Of a stretch of 64,000 nucleotides of DNA, positions 25,886 to 35,432 are shown one piece after another. The translations under genes were made by a program, and so were the position numbers. Each line of letters begins with the position of its first letter. The stretch's first letter is position 1. The stretch spans positions 43,416 through 107,415 of the forward strand of contig JANWVV010000010.1 in the NCBI GenBank assembly GCA_025055795.1, given 5' to 3'. Source of the stretch: Gemmataceae bacterium (lineage in GTDB: Bacteria > Planctomycetota > Planctomycetia > Gemmatales > Gemmataceae). The notes beneath the pieces are model-generated. The model made no database searches and was not told where the DNA came from. It saw nothing but the letters and a program-made list of their open reading frames with translations.

Positions 25886-27193
25886 TCAGGGTGTGCCGAT
25901 CAGGATTACACGCAGGTCCATTACATTGGTCCCTGTTAGTCCGGTCTGGAACAATCCACCGGCTTGTTTCCAGAAGGTGTAGCTGTCGTGGCGGGCCAGG
26001 TAGTCTTGCCATCGCAATCCGGCTTGGGAAGCGGTTTTCCAGATCTCGGCGTCGGCCACGGCCCCGGCGGCGTCGGTTGGGCCATCTTCGCCATCGGTGC
26101 CGCCGCTGAGAACGGTCACCGCTTGCAGGTGGGGTGTTCCAAGAAATCCGCACAGGGCCAGAACAAATTCCTGATTTCGTCCGCCTTGACCGCTATCAGG
26201 GCCCAGACTGACCGTGGTTTCTCCACCCATTAACAAACAAGCGGGGGGAGATACAGGTTGACCATCCTGCAGGATGCTGCGGATCAATCCGGCGCACACC
26301 TGGGCTACCCAACGGGTTTCACCTTCGATGAAGGCCCCACAATCCAACACCTGGTATCCCAGGGCGGTGGCGTATTGTCGGGCGGCATCCAGGGCCAGCC
26401 GATTGTTGCCGATGATTCGGTGACGGACCGAGGGGGGAAGCACTTTGGCTGTTTCAGGGATCTCGCCGCGACATCCTGCTTCCAGATGCTGACGCACCGC
26501 CGCGGGTATCACCGTCCACAGACCGTAACGCTGCAGAACGTGACAGGCATCGGCATAAGTGGTCGGGTCCGCGACGGTCGGGCCGGAAGCGATAACGTCG
26601 ATTGGATCGCCGATGACGTCGGAGATGATCAGGGTCAACAGCAGCTGCCCCCGGAAGGCCTGAGCCAGTCGGCCTCCTTTCACTTGGGACAGATGCTTGC
26701 GAACACAATTGATCTCGGCGATGGTGGCTCCGCTGCGGTGCAGCAGCCGGGTAACAGCCAGTTTATCTTCCAGGGTCAGTCCAGGAGCCGGGGCAGGCAG
26801 CAAGGCTGAACCACCGCCAGATAGCAGGCACAACGCCACGTCCTGCGGCCCGGCCGTGCGCAGCAGTTGGAGCATGGCCTCTGCCCCAGCGACTCCCTCG
26901 GGACGGGGCTCATTCACACCGGCTGGTCGGGCCGCATGGAGGCGTATTCGGTGCAGGGGGGCGGTCAGGCCAGCTGGTACGTTAATCAGGCCGACTAACC
27001 GGTCCAGCCGGTCGGCCAAGGCCTTTTCCACGCCCGCGGCCATGCCGGCACCGGCCTTCCCGGCACCAACCACTATAATCCGGGGGGCCTGGTACAGCGC
27101 CGGTTCACTACGCACGGCCTGTTCTACTAGCAACGCGGGATCCACGGCACGGACGCCGGCCCACCAGATCGCTTCCGCTAGGGCCCGGCTCAT
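25886..27193 (-). CDS. Glycerate 2-kinase (MOFRL/DUF4147 type)
   Basis: 435 residues of the GckA/TtuD-like glycerate kinase family, which phosphorylates D-glycerate to 2-phosphoglycerate. Visible motifs are IIVVGAGKAGAGMA at the N-terminal domain, CLLSGGGSALLPAP (phosphate loop), NCVRKHLSQVKGGRLA, TLIISDVIGDP, ASGPTVADPTTY, and in the C-terminal MOFRL domain LLMGGETTVSLG, GGRNQEFVLAL and SGGTDGEDGPTDAAGAV. Length is normal. A GGAGGA lies upstream of adjacent GTG/ATG codons; I take the ATG at 27193. Confidence 0.94.
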   Translation of the reverse strand: MSRALAEAIWWAGVRAVDPALLVEQAVRSEPALYQAPRIIVVGAGKAGAGMAAGVEKALADRLDRLVGLINVPAGLTAPLHRIRLHAARPAGVNEPRPEGVAGAEAMLQLLRTAGPQDVALCLLSGGGSALLPAPAPGLTLEDKLAVTRLLHRSGATIAEINCVRKHLSQVKGGRLAQAFRGQLLLTLIISDVIGDPIDVIASGPTVADPTTYADACHVLQRYGLWTVIPAAVRQHLEAGCRGEIPETAKVLPPSVRHRIIGNNRLALDAARQYATALGYQVLDCGAFIEGETRWVAQVCAGLIRSILQDGQPVSPPACLLMGGETTVSLGPDSGQGGRNQEFVLALCGFLGTPHLQAVTVLSGGTDGEDGPTDAAGAVADAEIWKTASQAGLRWQDYLARHDSYTFWKQAGGLFQTGLTGTNVMDLRVILIGTP

Positions 27194-27196
27194 CAC

Positions 27197-27523
27197 CTGA
27201 TTCCTCCAGTCAACGATCGTTCCGGTTGCGTACCCATCGCCTCAGCCCGGGTGGAACTCTCCGGGTTAAGAATGCAGGCAGAGGGTCGTTCCGCTCCATC
27301 ATCCATCCATCTCCGTGAACATGGACCGGAATTTATCACTCGATCAATTGTTCACGGCCCCCGGGTCGGGAAAGGCGACCTTCCTAACCAGCAGCAGTTG
27401 AATGTGAGTCATTTGTTTTTTCTCGGTATAACTTCTGGTGAGATTATCGAAGTTGGATGGGTATACCTGGGGCGGGATAACGGCAGCGTTCGGGGTCGAA
27501 AAGGTATGCCTGTGTTGTTGATC
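27197..27523. other. Intergenic region between glycerate kinase and the arginine dihydrolase-like gene
   Basis: About 325 bases. An overlapping plus-strand frame at 27251-27568 has no convincing protein features. Nothing else is seen. Confidence 0.45.
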
Positions 27524-28351
27524 TCAATGGTATTTCCAGCCAGCGGCTTCCTCGCCGTCCAGGCGTAGTGTCAGGCATTTGGCGCTACCACCGGCTTTAA
27601 GAAATTCGTCCAGTTCCACTTCAATGGAGCGGTAGCCAGCCTCGGCCAATGTGGCGGCCAGTTGGGGACAGCGGCTGTTATGGATTACCGTCTTGCCGAC
27701 CACCACGGCATTGCACCCGAAGCGGTGGGCCTCGGCCTCGTTCACTTCCATCAGTTTGGGAATGTGACTTTGCAAGACGCGTCGACCATAAGCGTCGAAC
27801 GCGGGGGGGTAATACAGGGCCTCGCCGGGTGCCAACGGACAAAAGCAGGTGTCCAGGTGATAGAAGCGGGGATTGACGAGTTCCAGCGGTAGGACACGAA
27901 TGCCAAACCGTTGTCCCACCCATTGATGGGCGAGAGCGTCCGAGCGGATGCGATAACCCGCAAATAGGGTTTCCCCGCAAAAAAGGGCATCTCCTGCCCC
28001 TTCATGATACATACCCTCGGGCAAGTGCTCGACGTGAAAGCCGTGCGCTGCAAACCAGGCGTCGTAGTAGGGCGATTCCCGTGCCCGCACCTCGTAGCGG
28101 AAGCGGCTGCTGATAAAAACGTCCTTGTAAACCAGGCCTGCATTGGCCGTAAAAACCAGATCAGGCAGGCCCGGTTGCGGTGACAATAGTTCCACCTGCA
28201 CACCCAGCGACACCAGTGTCTCACGCAGTTGGTTCCACTGCCGGAATGCCAAGGCCCGGATCGCGCCCAGGGAACGATTCATCCACGGATTGATTTCGTA
28301 CTCGATCCCATAGTGATCCGGCGGACACATCAGAATCCTGGGTGTTGTCAT
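27524..28351 (-). CDS. Arginine dihydrolase-like protein (N-terminal domain of AgrE/ArgZ as a separate protein)
   Basis: 275 residues of the guanidino-group-modifying superfamily (arginine deiminase/DDAH fold). The sequence follows the N-domain of cyanobacterial ArgZ/AgrE closely as I recall it: RILMCPPDHYGIEYEINPWM, PDLVFTANAGLV, HEGAGDALF, FYHLDTCFCPL and FLKAGGSAKCLTLRL. Candidate active-site residues are N70, E117, D121, H165 and nucleophile C259. In ArgZ this domain turns arginine into ornithine, CO2 and two ammonia. In cyanobacteria it is fused to a second domain; here that domain is the gene directly upstream (97-base gap, same strand). A DDAH or plain arginine deiminase role is the alternative. 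The ATG has AGGTAACG just upstream. Confidence 0.88.
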   Translation of the reverse strand: MTTPRILMCPPDHYGIEYEINPWMNRSLGAIRALAFRQWNQLRETLVSLGVQVELLSPQPGLPDLVFTANAGLVYKDVFISSRFRYEVRARESPYYDAWFAAHGFHVEHLPEGMYHEGAGDALFCGETLFAGYRIRSDALAHQWVGQRFGIRVLPLELVNPRFYHLDTCFCPLAPGEALYYPPAFDAYGRRVLQSHIPKLMEVNEAEAHRFGCNAVVVGKTVIHNSRCPQLAATLAEAGYRSIEVELDEFLKAGGSAKCLTLRLDGEEAAGWKYH

Positions 28352-28448
28352 GATCGTTACCTGGTGTCTGAACTTTCGGCCGGAGCCATACGATTAAAGG
28401 CAGGGCTGAAGGATGGGGCGATGAATCTTCTCGGTCGATATCAGCGGG

Positions 28449-29756
28449 TCATGATTGGGGTGGGGTGGCTGGGCAGGGGGTTCGAGTCCGGTGGGTGTCG
28501 CCGTCTAGTCCAAGACCGGCTGTGGTGCGTTCGCCTTTCAACTCTGCGACCAGCAGGCGGAGAAACGGTTCAGCGTCCGAGACAATCCCCACGGTCTGGG
28601 TGGTGCCCCGGTCCATCAGTTTGGTGACGGTGGCAGGGTTGATGTCTACGCAGGCGACTTTTACCCAGGCGGGTAAAAGGTTGCCCACGGCCACTGAGTG
28701 GAGCGTGGTGGCAATCATCAGGCAGAAGCCGACGCCGGGGATCAGTTCGCGCATGGCATCTTGGGCTCGCAAGGTGTCTGTAATGACCTCCGGTAGCGGG
28801 CCATCGTCACGGATGCTGCCGGCTAGCACGAAGGGGATGTCTCGCATGATGCATTCGTACATGATGCCGCTTTTCAGTTTGCCCAGGGCGACAGCCTGGC
28901 GGATGCCGCCCAGCCGGCGGATGGTGTTGATGGTACGCAAGTGGTGCTCGTGTCCCTCGGCCGTAGGCAGACCACGGTCCAAAGAGACGCCCAGACTGGT
29001 ACCATAAAAGGCTTGTTCCATGTCGTGAGTGGCCAGGGCATTGCCGGCAAACAGGATGTCGATGTAGCCATGGCGGATCAGCCAGGCCACCAGTTCGGCA
29101 CCGCCGGTGTGCACGACAGCCGGGCCAAGCACCGCCAGGATTTTCTCCCCTGCTTCCCGCGTGCGACGCATCATCTGGGCAATTTCCCGGATGCTAGCCG
29201 ATTTAGGTCGTTCGCTGGAAATCGGGCTGGCCATGAATTCGAACAGATCACGCCGCCGTGTCTCCGATTCTGGCGGGAAGACACGCACGCCTCGTCGGCC
29301 GACCACTACCAGGTCGCCCCGTCGGACGGAGGCCATCGGCACGCAGCGGGCCGCTCCCCCCTCCGCGTCTACCACAATCCCACAATCCATCTCCTGGTCT
29401 TCCACATCGATCCATTCGCCCTGCAAACGCACCTGGGTGCGAAAGTTGGTCGTGCAGTAGAATCCGTCAGGGAATGCTCCGTCCATGTCGGCGGCCACCA
29501 GACGGCAATCTTCCTTGTGGATCGGCTCGGCACCATGCTGGTGGATCTCTGCCAAGATTGTTTCTAACTGCTCGGCACTATCGGCCCTTACCTCCAGACG
29601 GGCATAGCTAGGGTCATCCTGCCGTTCACCCAAGCGGAATTCCAGGATCTGGTAACGCCCTCCGCGGGCTAAAATCGCATCAAGTACCTTCGGCAGCAGC
29701 AGGGAATCAATGATGTGCCCTGACATTTCCACGTGTTCAATGTTTGCTCCACCCAT
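28449..29756 (-). CDS. LOR/SDH-type ornithine cyclodeaminase (TIGR00300 family; C-terminal domain of AgrE/ArgZ as a separate protein)
   Basis: 435 residues. ANIEHVEMSGHIIDSLLL at the very start matches the point where the C-terminal part of cyanobacterial ArgZ/AgrE begins. Further family-like stretches are PAVVHTGGAELVAWLIR, ATHDMEQAFYGTSLGV, LRTINTIRRLGGI, SGIMYECIMRDIPFVLAGSIRDDGPLP and VKVACVDINPATVTKL. The family includes archaeal ornithine cyclodeaminases that make proline from ornithine with NAD. With the downstream arginine dihydrolase-like gene it would complete arginine to ornithine to proline. Residues after ~412 (GLGLDGDTHRTRTP) look like a disordered tail. First gene of the pair; its promoter should lie in the AT-rich region upstream. 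Confidence 0.87.
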   Translation of the reverse strand: MGGANIEHVEMSGHIIDSLLLPKVLDAILARGGRYQILEFRLGERQDDPSYARLEVRADSAEQLETILAEIHQHGAEPIHKEDCRLVAADMDGAFPDGFYCTTNFRTQVRLQGEWIDVEDQEMDCGIVVDAEGGAARCVPMASVRRGDLVVVGRRGVRVFPPESETRRRDLFEFMASPISSERPKSASIREIAQMMRRTREAGEKILAVLGPAVVHTGGAELVAWLIRHGYIDILFAGNALATHDMEQAFYGTSLGVSLDRGLPTAEGHEHHLRTINTIRRLGGIRQAVALGKLKSGIMYECIMRDIPFVLAGSIRDDGPLPEVITDTLRAQDAMRELIPGVGFCLMIATTLHSVAVGNLLPAWVKVACVDINPATVTKLMDRGTTQTVGIVSDAEPFLRLLVAELKGERTTAGLGLDGDTHRTRTPCPATPPQS

Positions 29757-30475
29757 GCCGTCTACCCCTGGTTGTTCCTCGGGTTGGTAGCCCGCCCATG
29801 CTCAGCACTCGCCAGACTTGCTCTGCCTTGCATACTGGCCTTTGTGTACACTCGCGAGCTGCAGCCTTACCTGAACTCCGCCGGGATAAGCGGACCGAAC
29901 GGACACGTCCCTCAAGACATCATAGTAAGCGATCAAGCAGGCGGACTGCTGTCACCATGCTTGTTGTTCATGTGAACACTTTATATAATTATGAACAAAA
30001 AAACCGGGAAAGTCAAACCAAAACGGTATCGCACATTGACTAGCTGTGCGTTAATCCAAGAAAACCGAGTGGTTAAGGGATGATTGCAATCGAAAGGATG
30101 TCGGCACAGTCCGCTGTTCTGCAGCTTGGTGCGTGACTGTGTATTCTATAAGTACACGGATGGCAGTTGTGATGAATGGTAAACGTTGATGAGTTGGCAA
30201 TGGCAGATAACGACTGAGGCCGAGGTGTCTGTAGTTTTGGCGGGCGTGCCTTGGCCCAGGTGCGCGGGGTGGCCAAGAGACAATCCATAACGGACAGGGA
30301 CGGTAACAATAAAAGCAAATACAAATAGTTGGTTAAATGATTGTGGGAGGTGAGGATAGAGATACTGGAACGGACGTAAAACGGTTCAGGCCTGAGTTTT
30401 ATTGAGATTCAGCGAACAAGATAGTGTTGAGGGTAGATTTGGGGGGCGTCTGGGCCAAAGCAAGGACGGCACTCG
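29757..30475. other. AT-rich divergent intergenic region
   Basis: About 720 bases between the minus-strand LOR/SDH gene and the plus-strand RCK gene, so it should hold both promoters. It contains a TGTTCA-TG-TGAACA inverted repeat at 29965-29978, followed by a very AT-rich run (TTATATAATTATGAACAAAA). No gene is supported. Confidence 0.5.
29965..29978. promoter_or_regulatory. Operator-like inverted repeat upstream of the arginine-to-proline gene pair
   Basis: TGTTCA and TGAACA form a perfect 6-2-6 palindrome about 210 bases upstream of the LOR/SDH start, beside an AT-rich stretch. It resembles a dimeric repressor site but matches no box I can name with confidence. Confidence 0.3.
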
Positions 30476-31132
30476 ATGAAACGGTTTGTGGTTATCGGTT
30501 TGGGGAATTTTGGGGCCAGTGCGGCTGAAGCACTGCATGCCAAAGGTCACGAGGTGATTGCTGTCGATCCGCGGGAGGAAGCGGTGGATCGGATCGCTCC
30601 GTTTGTGACCCGGGCCGTGGTAGCCGATGGACGCAGTGTCGAGGCACTGGAACGGGTCGGGGCCCGCAATGCCGACGTTGGCATCGTCAGCACAGGCGAC
30701 GACATCACGGCCAGTATTCTGGCTACTCTGGCCTTACGCGACCTGGGGGTCAAGGACGTTTACGTCAAGGTGGTCTCCCGCGATCATGCCCGGGTAATGG
30801 AACGGGTGGGGGCAACGGAAACCATATTCCCCGAACGCGACACAGCGCTGGAGTTGGCTTCGCGCCTGTCGGGAGCTGCCATTCTGAACTATGTGCGCCT
30901 GGCCGCAGGGTTCAGTCTGCAGGAAATGGCCGTCCGGGACGAATGGGTGGGTAAATCGCTTCGGGAGTTGGAGTTGCCCCGGCGCTACGGTATCACCGTG
31001 ATTGCCATGCACGACGTTTTGCATGACAAGATTGTATCCACCCCTGACCCGGACACCGTCCTGAAGGGCTCGGAAACCCTGCTGGTGGCCGGTCGCGATG
31101 AAGACCTGGCACGGGCCGCCGGAGAAAAATAG
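30476..31132 (+). CDS. RCK-domain K+ uptake/channel regulatory protein (KtrA/TrkA-like)
   Basis: 218 residues. An N-terminal RCK_N Rossmann domain (FVVIGLGNFGASAAEAL; acidic end of strand 2 in VIAVDPREEAVD) is followed by a TrkA_C domain from about residue 135 (LQEMAVRDEWVGKSLRELELPRRYGITVIAM; DTVLKGSETLLVAGRDEDLARA). Such proteins gate KtrB/TrkH-type potassium transporters in response to nucleotides. No transporter subunit is adjacent, so the partner must be elsewhere. The 3' end shows a small duplication (GAAAAATAGACGGA then GGAAAATAGACGGA at 31124-31151) covering the stop codon. Confidence 0.92.
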   Translation: MKRFVVIGLGNFGASAAEALHAKGHEVIAVDPREEAVDRIAPFVTRAVVADGRSVEALERVGARNADVGIVSTGDDITASILATLALRDLGVKDVYVKVVSRDHARVMERVGATETIFPERDTALELASRLSGAAILNYVRLAAGFSLQEMAVRDEWVGKSLRELELPRRYGITVIAMHDVLHDKIVSTPDPDTVLKGSETLLVAGRDEDLARAAGEK

Positions 31133-31305
31133 ACGGAGGAAAATAGACGGAACTGGGATGCCACGGAGGAGAAAAATAGCGGTTTTGCTCGCATAATATA
31201 TTTGCTGGCCGTCCTCACCGACTAACAGTAGCGAGTGTAGGGAAGCCATCGGAAGACAAGCGGCTGATAGCCGCCGATGTAGCCGACTAGCTACAACGAC
31301 AGTAG

Positions 31306-31389
31306 TTCGCCGGGGGTGCCCGGGCGCGGGACCTGGGCTGAGATCATACCCTTGGAACCTGAACGGGTCATGCCGTTGAGGGAGGCGAT
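31306..31389 (+). promoter_or_regulatory. TPP riboswitch (THI element)
   Basis: The conserved core is present in order: GGGGTGCCC, GGGCTGAGA, ATACCCTTGGAACCTGAAC, then GGGTCATGCCGTTGAGGGA. The closing P1 stem is TCGCC (31307-31311) with GGCGA (31384-31388). It precedes thiC, whose expression such aptamers repress when thiamine pyrophosphate is abundant. Confidence 0.95.
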
Positions 31390-31496
31390 TCCCATCACCA
31401 GGGCCGCGGCTGGTCCTTTCCCACAAACCGAGCGATCTCCCACTGGGTTGTGCCACTCCAGCACAGGGACGTTGGACGCAGGCCCTCAAGGCGTGG

Positions 31497-31514
31497 CTCT
31501 GGTTCACACCAGAG
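31497..31514 (+). promoter_or_regulatory. Hairpin over the thiC ribosome binding region
   Basis: CTCTGG-TTCACA-CCAGAG forms a 6-bp stem ending 13 bases before the thiC ATG. Its 3' arm runs into AGAGAG, the only purine-rich ribosome binding candidate. It may be the expression platform by which the TPP riboswitch controls translation. No intrinsic terminator is visible between aptamer and gene. Confidence 0.4.
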
Positions 31515-31521
31515 AGAGTAA

Positions 31522-32856
<1,335 letters not shown>

Positions 32857-33006
32857 CCGCTCCTGGCTCGCTCGCCTCCGCTTTTGCTCTGCCCTTGTCC
32901 GTGGGGCATTAGCTGTATATACTGCCTATTCTTAAATCGACATGCTAATGAAGCACGGGGAGCCGATTGCCCCTGGGCAAAGGGGCGGACGGCACTGGAG
33001 GACAGG

Positions 33007-33534
33007 ATGCGCTTCCAACTGATTGATCGGATAGTCTCCTGCACGCCTGGGCGCAAGTTGACTGCTGTCAAGTTACTGGCCCTGGGTGAGGAGTACCTGG
33101 CGGATCATTTTCCGCGTTTCCCGATCATGCCGGGCGTCCTGATGCTTCAAGCGTGTGTAGAGGCAGCGGCATGGCTTTGGCGAGTAAGCAGCCAATGGGC
33201 CCACCCGGTCATCGTGCTGCGTGAAGTCAAGCAGGTCAAATTTGGAACCTTTATGGTTCCCGGTCGGCAACTGGAAATCACAGCCGAGCTACTGAGCAGC
33301 ACAGATACGACGGCCAGCTTCAAGGCAGTGGGCCGCAATGACGATGGCGACCAGACGGTCTTCGCGCAGTTCAGTCTATTCGGGTATAGTTTGTCTTGCT
33401 GTGGTCCGTGGGGGGCCGCCCGCGATGCTCAGTTGCAGGATTACTGGCAGCAGCGCTGGCAGGCGTTGATCGGTCAGTGGTGGGATTCGGCGACCGCTTC
33501 CGGGGCGGCTCCGGCCAGAAGCGAGGCTCGCTGA
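33007..33534 (+). CDS. FabZ-like hot-dog dehydratase with altered catalytic position
   Basis: 175 residues, hot-dog fold of the 3-hydroxyacyl-ACP dehydratase family. The FabZ block reads [30 protein letters not shown]34 is kept, but position 48, where FabZ has the catalytic Glu, is Gln, while position 52, normally Gln, is Glu. The paralogue at 34835 has the normal E48/Q52 in the same numbering. FabZ active sites form at a dimer interface with His and Glu from different subunits, so a heterodimer is conceivable. GGAGGA lies just upstream of the ATG. First gene of the cassette; fabG follows 28 bases later. Confidence 0.82.
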   Translation: MRFQLIDRIVSCTPGRKLTAVKLLALGEEYLADHFPRFPIMPGVLMLQACVEAAAWLWRVSSQWAHPVIVLREVKQVKFGTFMVPGRQLEITAELLSSTDTTASFKAVGRNDDGDQTVFAQFSLFGYSLSCCGPWGAARDAQLQDYWQQRWQALIGQWWDSATASGAAPARSEAR

Positions 33535-33562
33535 GCTGTTTCCGCCTTCAGGGTGGGGAGTT

Positions 33563-34333
33563 ATGGGACAGTTGCAGGATCAGGTGGCCATCGTAACGGG
33601 CGGCAGCCGGGGGATCGGCCGGGCCATCGTCGAAGCTATGGCCCGGGAGGGAGCCAAAGTGGCTTTCGTCTACCGCGGCAGTGTTGAAGCGGCCCAGGCA
33701 CTCCAGACCCAGATTACCCAAAGTGGAGGTGTTGCCAAAGCCTACCAGGGTGACGTCAGCGATCCCAAAACCGCCGAACAGATCGTCGACACTGTAGTGG
33801 CGGAATGGGGACGAGTGGATATTCTGGTCAACAATGCCGGAATCATTCGCGACAAATTGTTCCTGCAGATGGATGCCGACGACTGGAACACGGTGTTGCA
33901 GACGAATTTGGGGGGTGCTTTTGCCTTTTGCAGGGCCGTGGCCCGACAGATGGCCTTCAAACAACGGTCAGGACGGATTATCAATATTTCCAGCGTCGCA
34001 GCCGAGCATGTGAACCCTGGCCAGACCAACTATGCCGCCAGCAAGGGGGCGCTGAACAGTTTCACGCGAGCTCTAGCCGTGGAATTGGCACGGCGTAACG
34101 TCCTGGTCAACGCCGTGGCCCCCGGCTTTATCGAGACCGACATGAGCCAGGCGGTCCGTGCCTTGGCTGGTGAGGAGAATTTGAAAAAGTGGATACCGGT
34201 CCGGCGTCTGGGCCGGCCTGAGGACGTCGCCGCCGTGGTCCTGTTCCTTGCCGGACCGGGCGCCAGTTACATCACAGGCCAGGTGATCACCGTAGACGGC
34301 GGGCTGAGCCTGGGAGCCGCACATACGGCTTGA
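33563..34333 (+). CDS. fabG: 3-oxoacyl-ACP reductase (FabG-type SDR)
   Basis: 256 residues, classical short-chain dehydrogenase. The TGGSRGIG cofactor motif is at 12-19, NNAG at 90-93, the catalytic serine in NISSVAA (S143/S144) and YxxxK at Y157-K161 (YAASK). The C-terminal GQVITVDGG is typical of FabG. It reduces 3-ketoacyl-ACP with NADPH. It lies between a dehydratase-like gene and an ACP gene, which supports an acyl chain role rather than another SDR substrate. A GGGGAG site precedes the ATG. Confidence 0.93.
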   Translation: MGQLQDQVAIVTGGSRGIGRAIVEAMAREGAKVAFVYRGSVEAAQALQTQITQSGGVAKAYQGDVSDPKTAEQIVDTVVAEWGRVDILVNNAGIIRDKLFLQMDADDWNTVLQTNLGGAFAFCRAVARQMAFKQRSGRIINISSVAAEHVNPGQTNYAASKGALNSFTRALAVELARRNVLVNAVAPGFIETDMSQAVRALAGEENLKKWIPVRRLGRPEDVAAVVLFLAGPGASYITGQVITVDGGLSLGAAHTA

Positions 34334-34355
34334 TTGTTCGCGGAGAACATGACTC

Positions 34356-34757
34356 ATGACCTACGACGAGATCTTTGCCAAAGTCCGTTCCATTCTGGTG
34401 GAAGCCCTCAACGTCGAGGAACAAGAGGTGTCCCCGCACTCCCGCCTCAAAGCCGATCTGAATGCCGAGTCTATCGACTTCCTCGACATCGTCTTCCGCC
34501 TGGAAAAGCAATTCGGCCTGCGCATTCCGCGGGAAGACTTGTTCCCTGAGTCGATCTTCCAGGGAGATCCCCGCTTTGTGAGCAACGGTCAGGTGACCGC
34601 TGAGGGACTGGCAGAGCTGCAACGCCGCATGCCCTATGCCGATCTGAGCAGCTTTCGGGAAAACCCCCGCCTGGACCGCATCGAGGATCTTTTCACCGTG
34701 GATCTGATCGTCCGCTATTTACAATCGCGTCTGGCAGCCACCGCACCGCAGTCCTGA
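34356..34757 (+). CDS. Acyl carrier protein with extended C-terminus
   Basis: 133 residues. The phosphopantetheine site is S39 in ADLNAESIDFLDIVFRLE. Helix 1 (YDEIFAKVRSILVEALNV) and the acidic helix 2 are normal. Standard ACP has 75-85 residues; here a longer segment follows helix 2 (EDLFPESIFQGDPRFVSNGQ) and the chain ends with an extra helix. Such enlarged ACPs often serve special long-chain or envelope lipid pathways (for example AcpXL), so a dedicated carrier is likely. It sits 22 bases after fabG. Confidence 0.9.
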   Translation: MTYDEIFAKVRSILVEALNVEEQEVSPHSRLKADLNAESIDFLDIVFRLEKQFGLRIPREDLFPESIFQGDPRFVSNGQVTAEGLAELQRRMPYADLSSFRENPRLDRIEDLFTVDLIVRYLQSRLAATAPQS

Positions 34758-34834
34758 GATGGTGCTTATTGCCTGGGCAGTGGCTGGAAGGAACACCAGG
34801 GTTAGTCCCGGGGTGCGGCCGTCGAGAACTACCC

Positions 34835-35341
34835 ATGCGCTGGACCTGGATTGATCGCTTTGTCCGTCTGGAACCTGGACGGCGGGCCACCGCGGTTAAA
34901 AACCTGAGCTGGGCAGAAGACTACTTTGCTGACCACTTCCCGGGATATCCGGTCATGCCAGCCCCTTTGATCCTCGAAGGCCTGGCTCAGACTGGTGGCA
35001 TCCTTGTAGGCCATGTCCACCAGTACCGTAAAAACGTGATACTGGCCAAAATGACAGCACGTTTCCACGCCGAGGCCCATCCGGGACAGCAAATCACCTA
35101 TACGGTAGAGTTGCTGGACCTCAACGAAGCCGGGGCCCGGGTCCGCGGTACTGCTACCGTGCACGACAAGCTACTGGCCGAGGCCGACATCATGTTTGCC
35201 CATGTCGGTCCGGAGCAGCTCCCGGCGGAACTCGCCGATCCGCAATTCGTTTTCAGCGGCGAACTGGCTCATCTGCTCCGCCAGGCGGAAAGTGTTATTT
35301 CTGCCTCCTCCTCGTCTCCCCCTTCCGCAGTGACTTCCTGA
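34835..35341 (+). CDS. FabZ-like 3-hydroxyacyl-ACP dehydratase (second copy)
   Basis: 168 residues. The N-terminus MRWTWIDRFVRLEPGRRATAVK parallels the first copy. The active block is DYFADHFPGYPVMPAPLILEGLAQTGG with H34 and E48, the normal catalytic pair; MPG is altered to MPA. It probably dehydrates 3-hydroxyacyl-ACP on the adjacent carrier, alone or with the copy at 33007. A serine-rich tail ends the protein. It is the last gene of the cassette. No ketosynthase follows; the next gene is on the other strand. Confidence 0.86.
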   Translation: MRWTWIDRFVRLEPGRRATAVKNLSWAEDYFADHFPGYPVMPAPLILEGLAQTGGILVGHVHQYRKNVILAKMTARFHAEAHPGQQITYTVELLDLNEAGARVRGTATVHDKLLAEADIMFAHVGPEQLPAELADPQFVFSGELAHLLRQAESVISASSSSPPSAVTS

Positions 35342-35432
35342 ACCGTTTTGCGATACACGCAGACCATCTCTGGTCCAACGGGTATCAGCTCAGTAGACGA
35401 ACTAATCGGGACAAGCGGTTTCCTTGAAAAAG

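Noticed and set aside
27251..27568. 105-residue plus-strand frame overlapping the end of the arginine dihydrolase-like gene
   Set aside because: Overlaps a well-supported gene and has no family-like sequence.
29965..29978. LexA-type SOS box
   Set aside because: The palindrome is GTTC-N4-GAAC, the reverse arrangement of the Bacillus-type GAAC-N4-GTTC box, and no SOS gene is adjacent.
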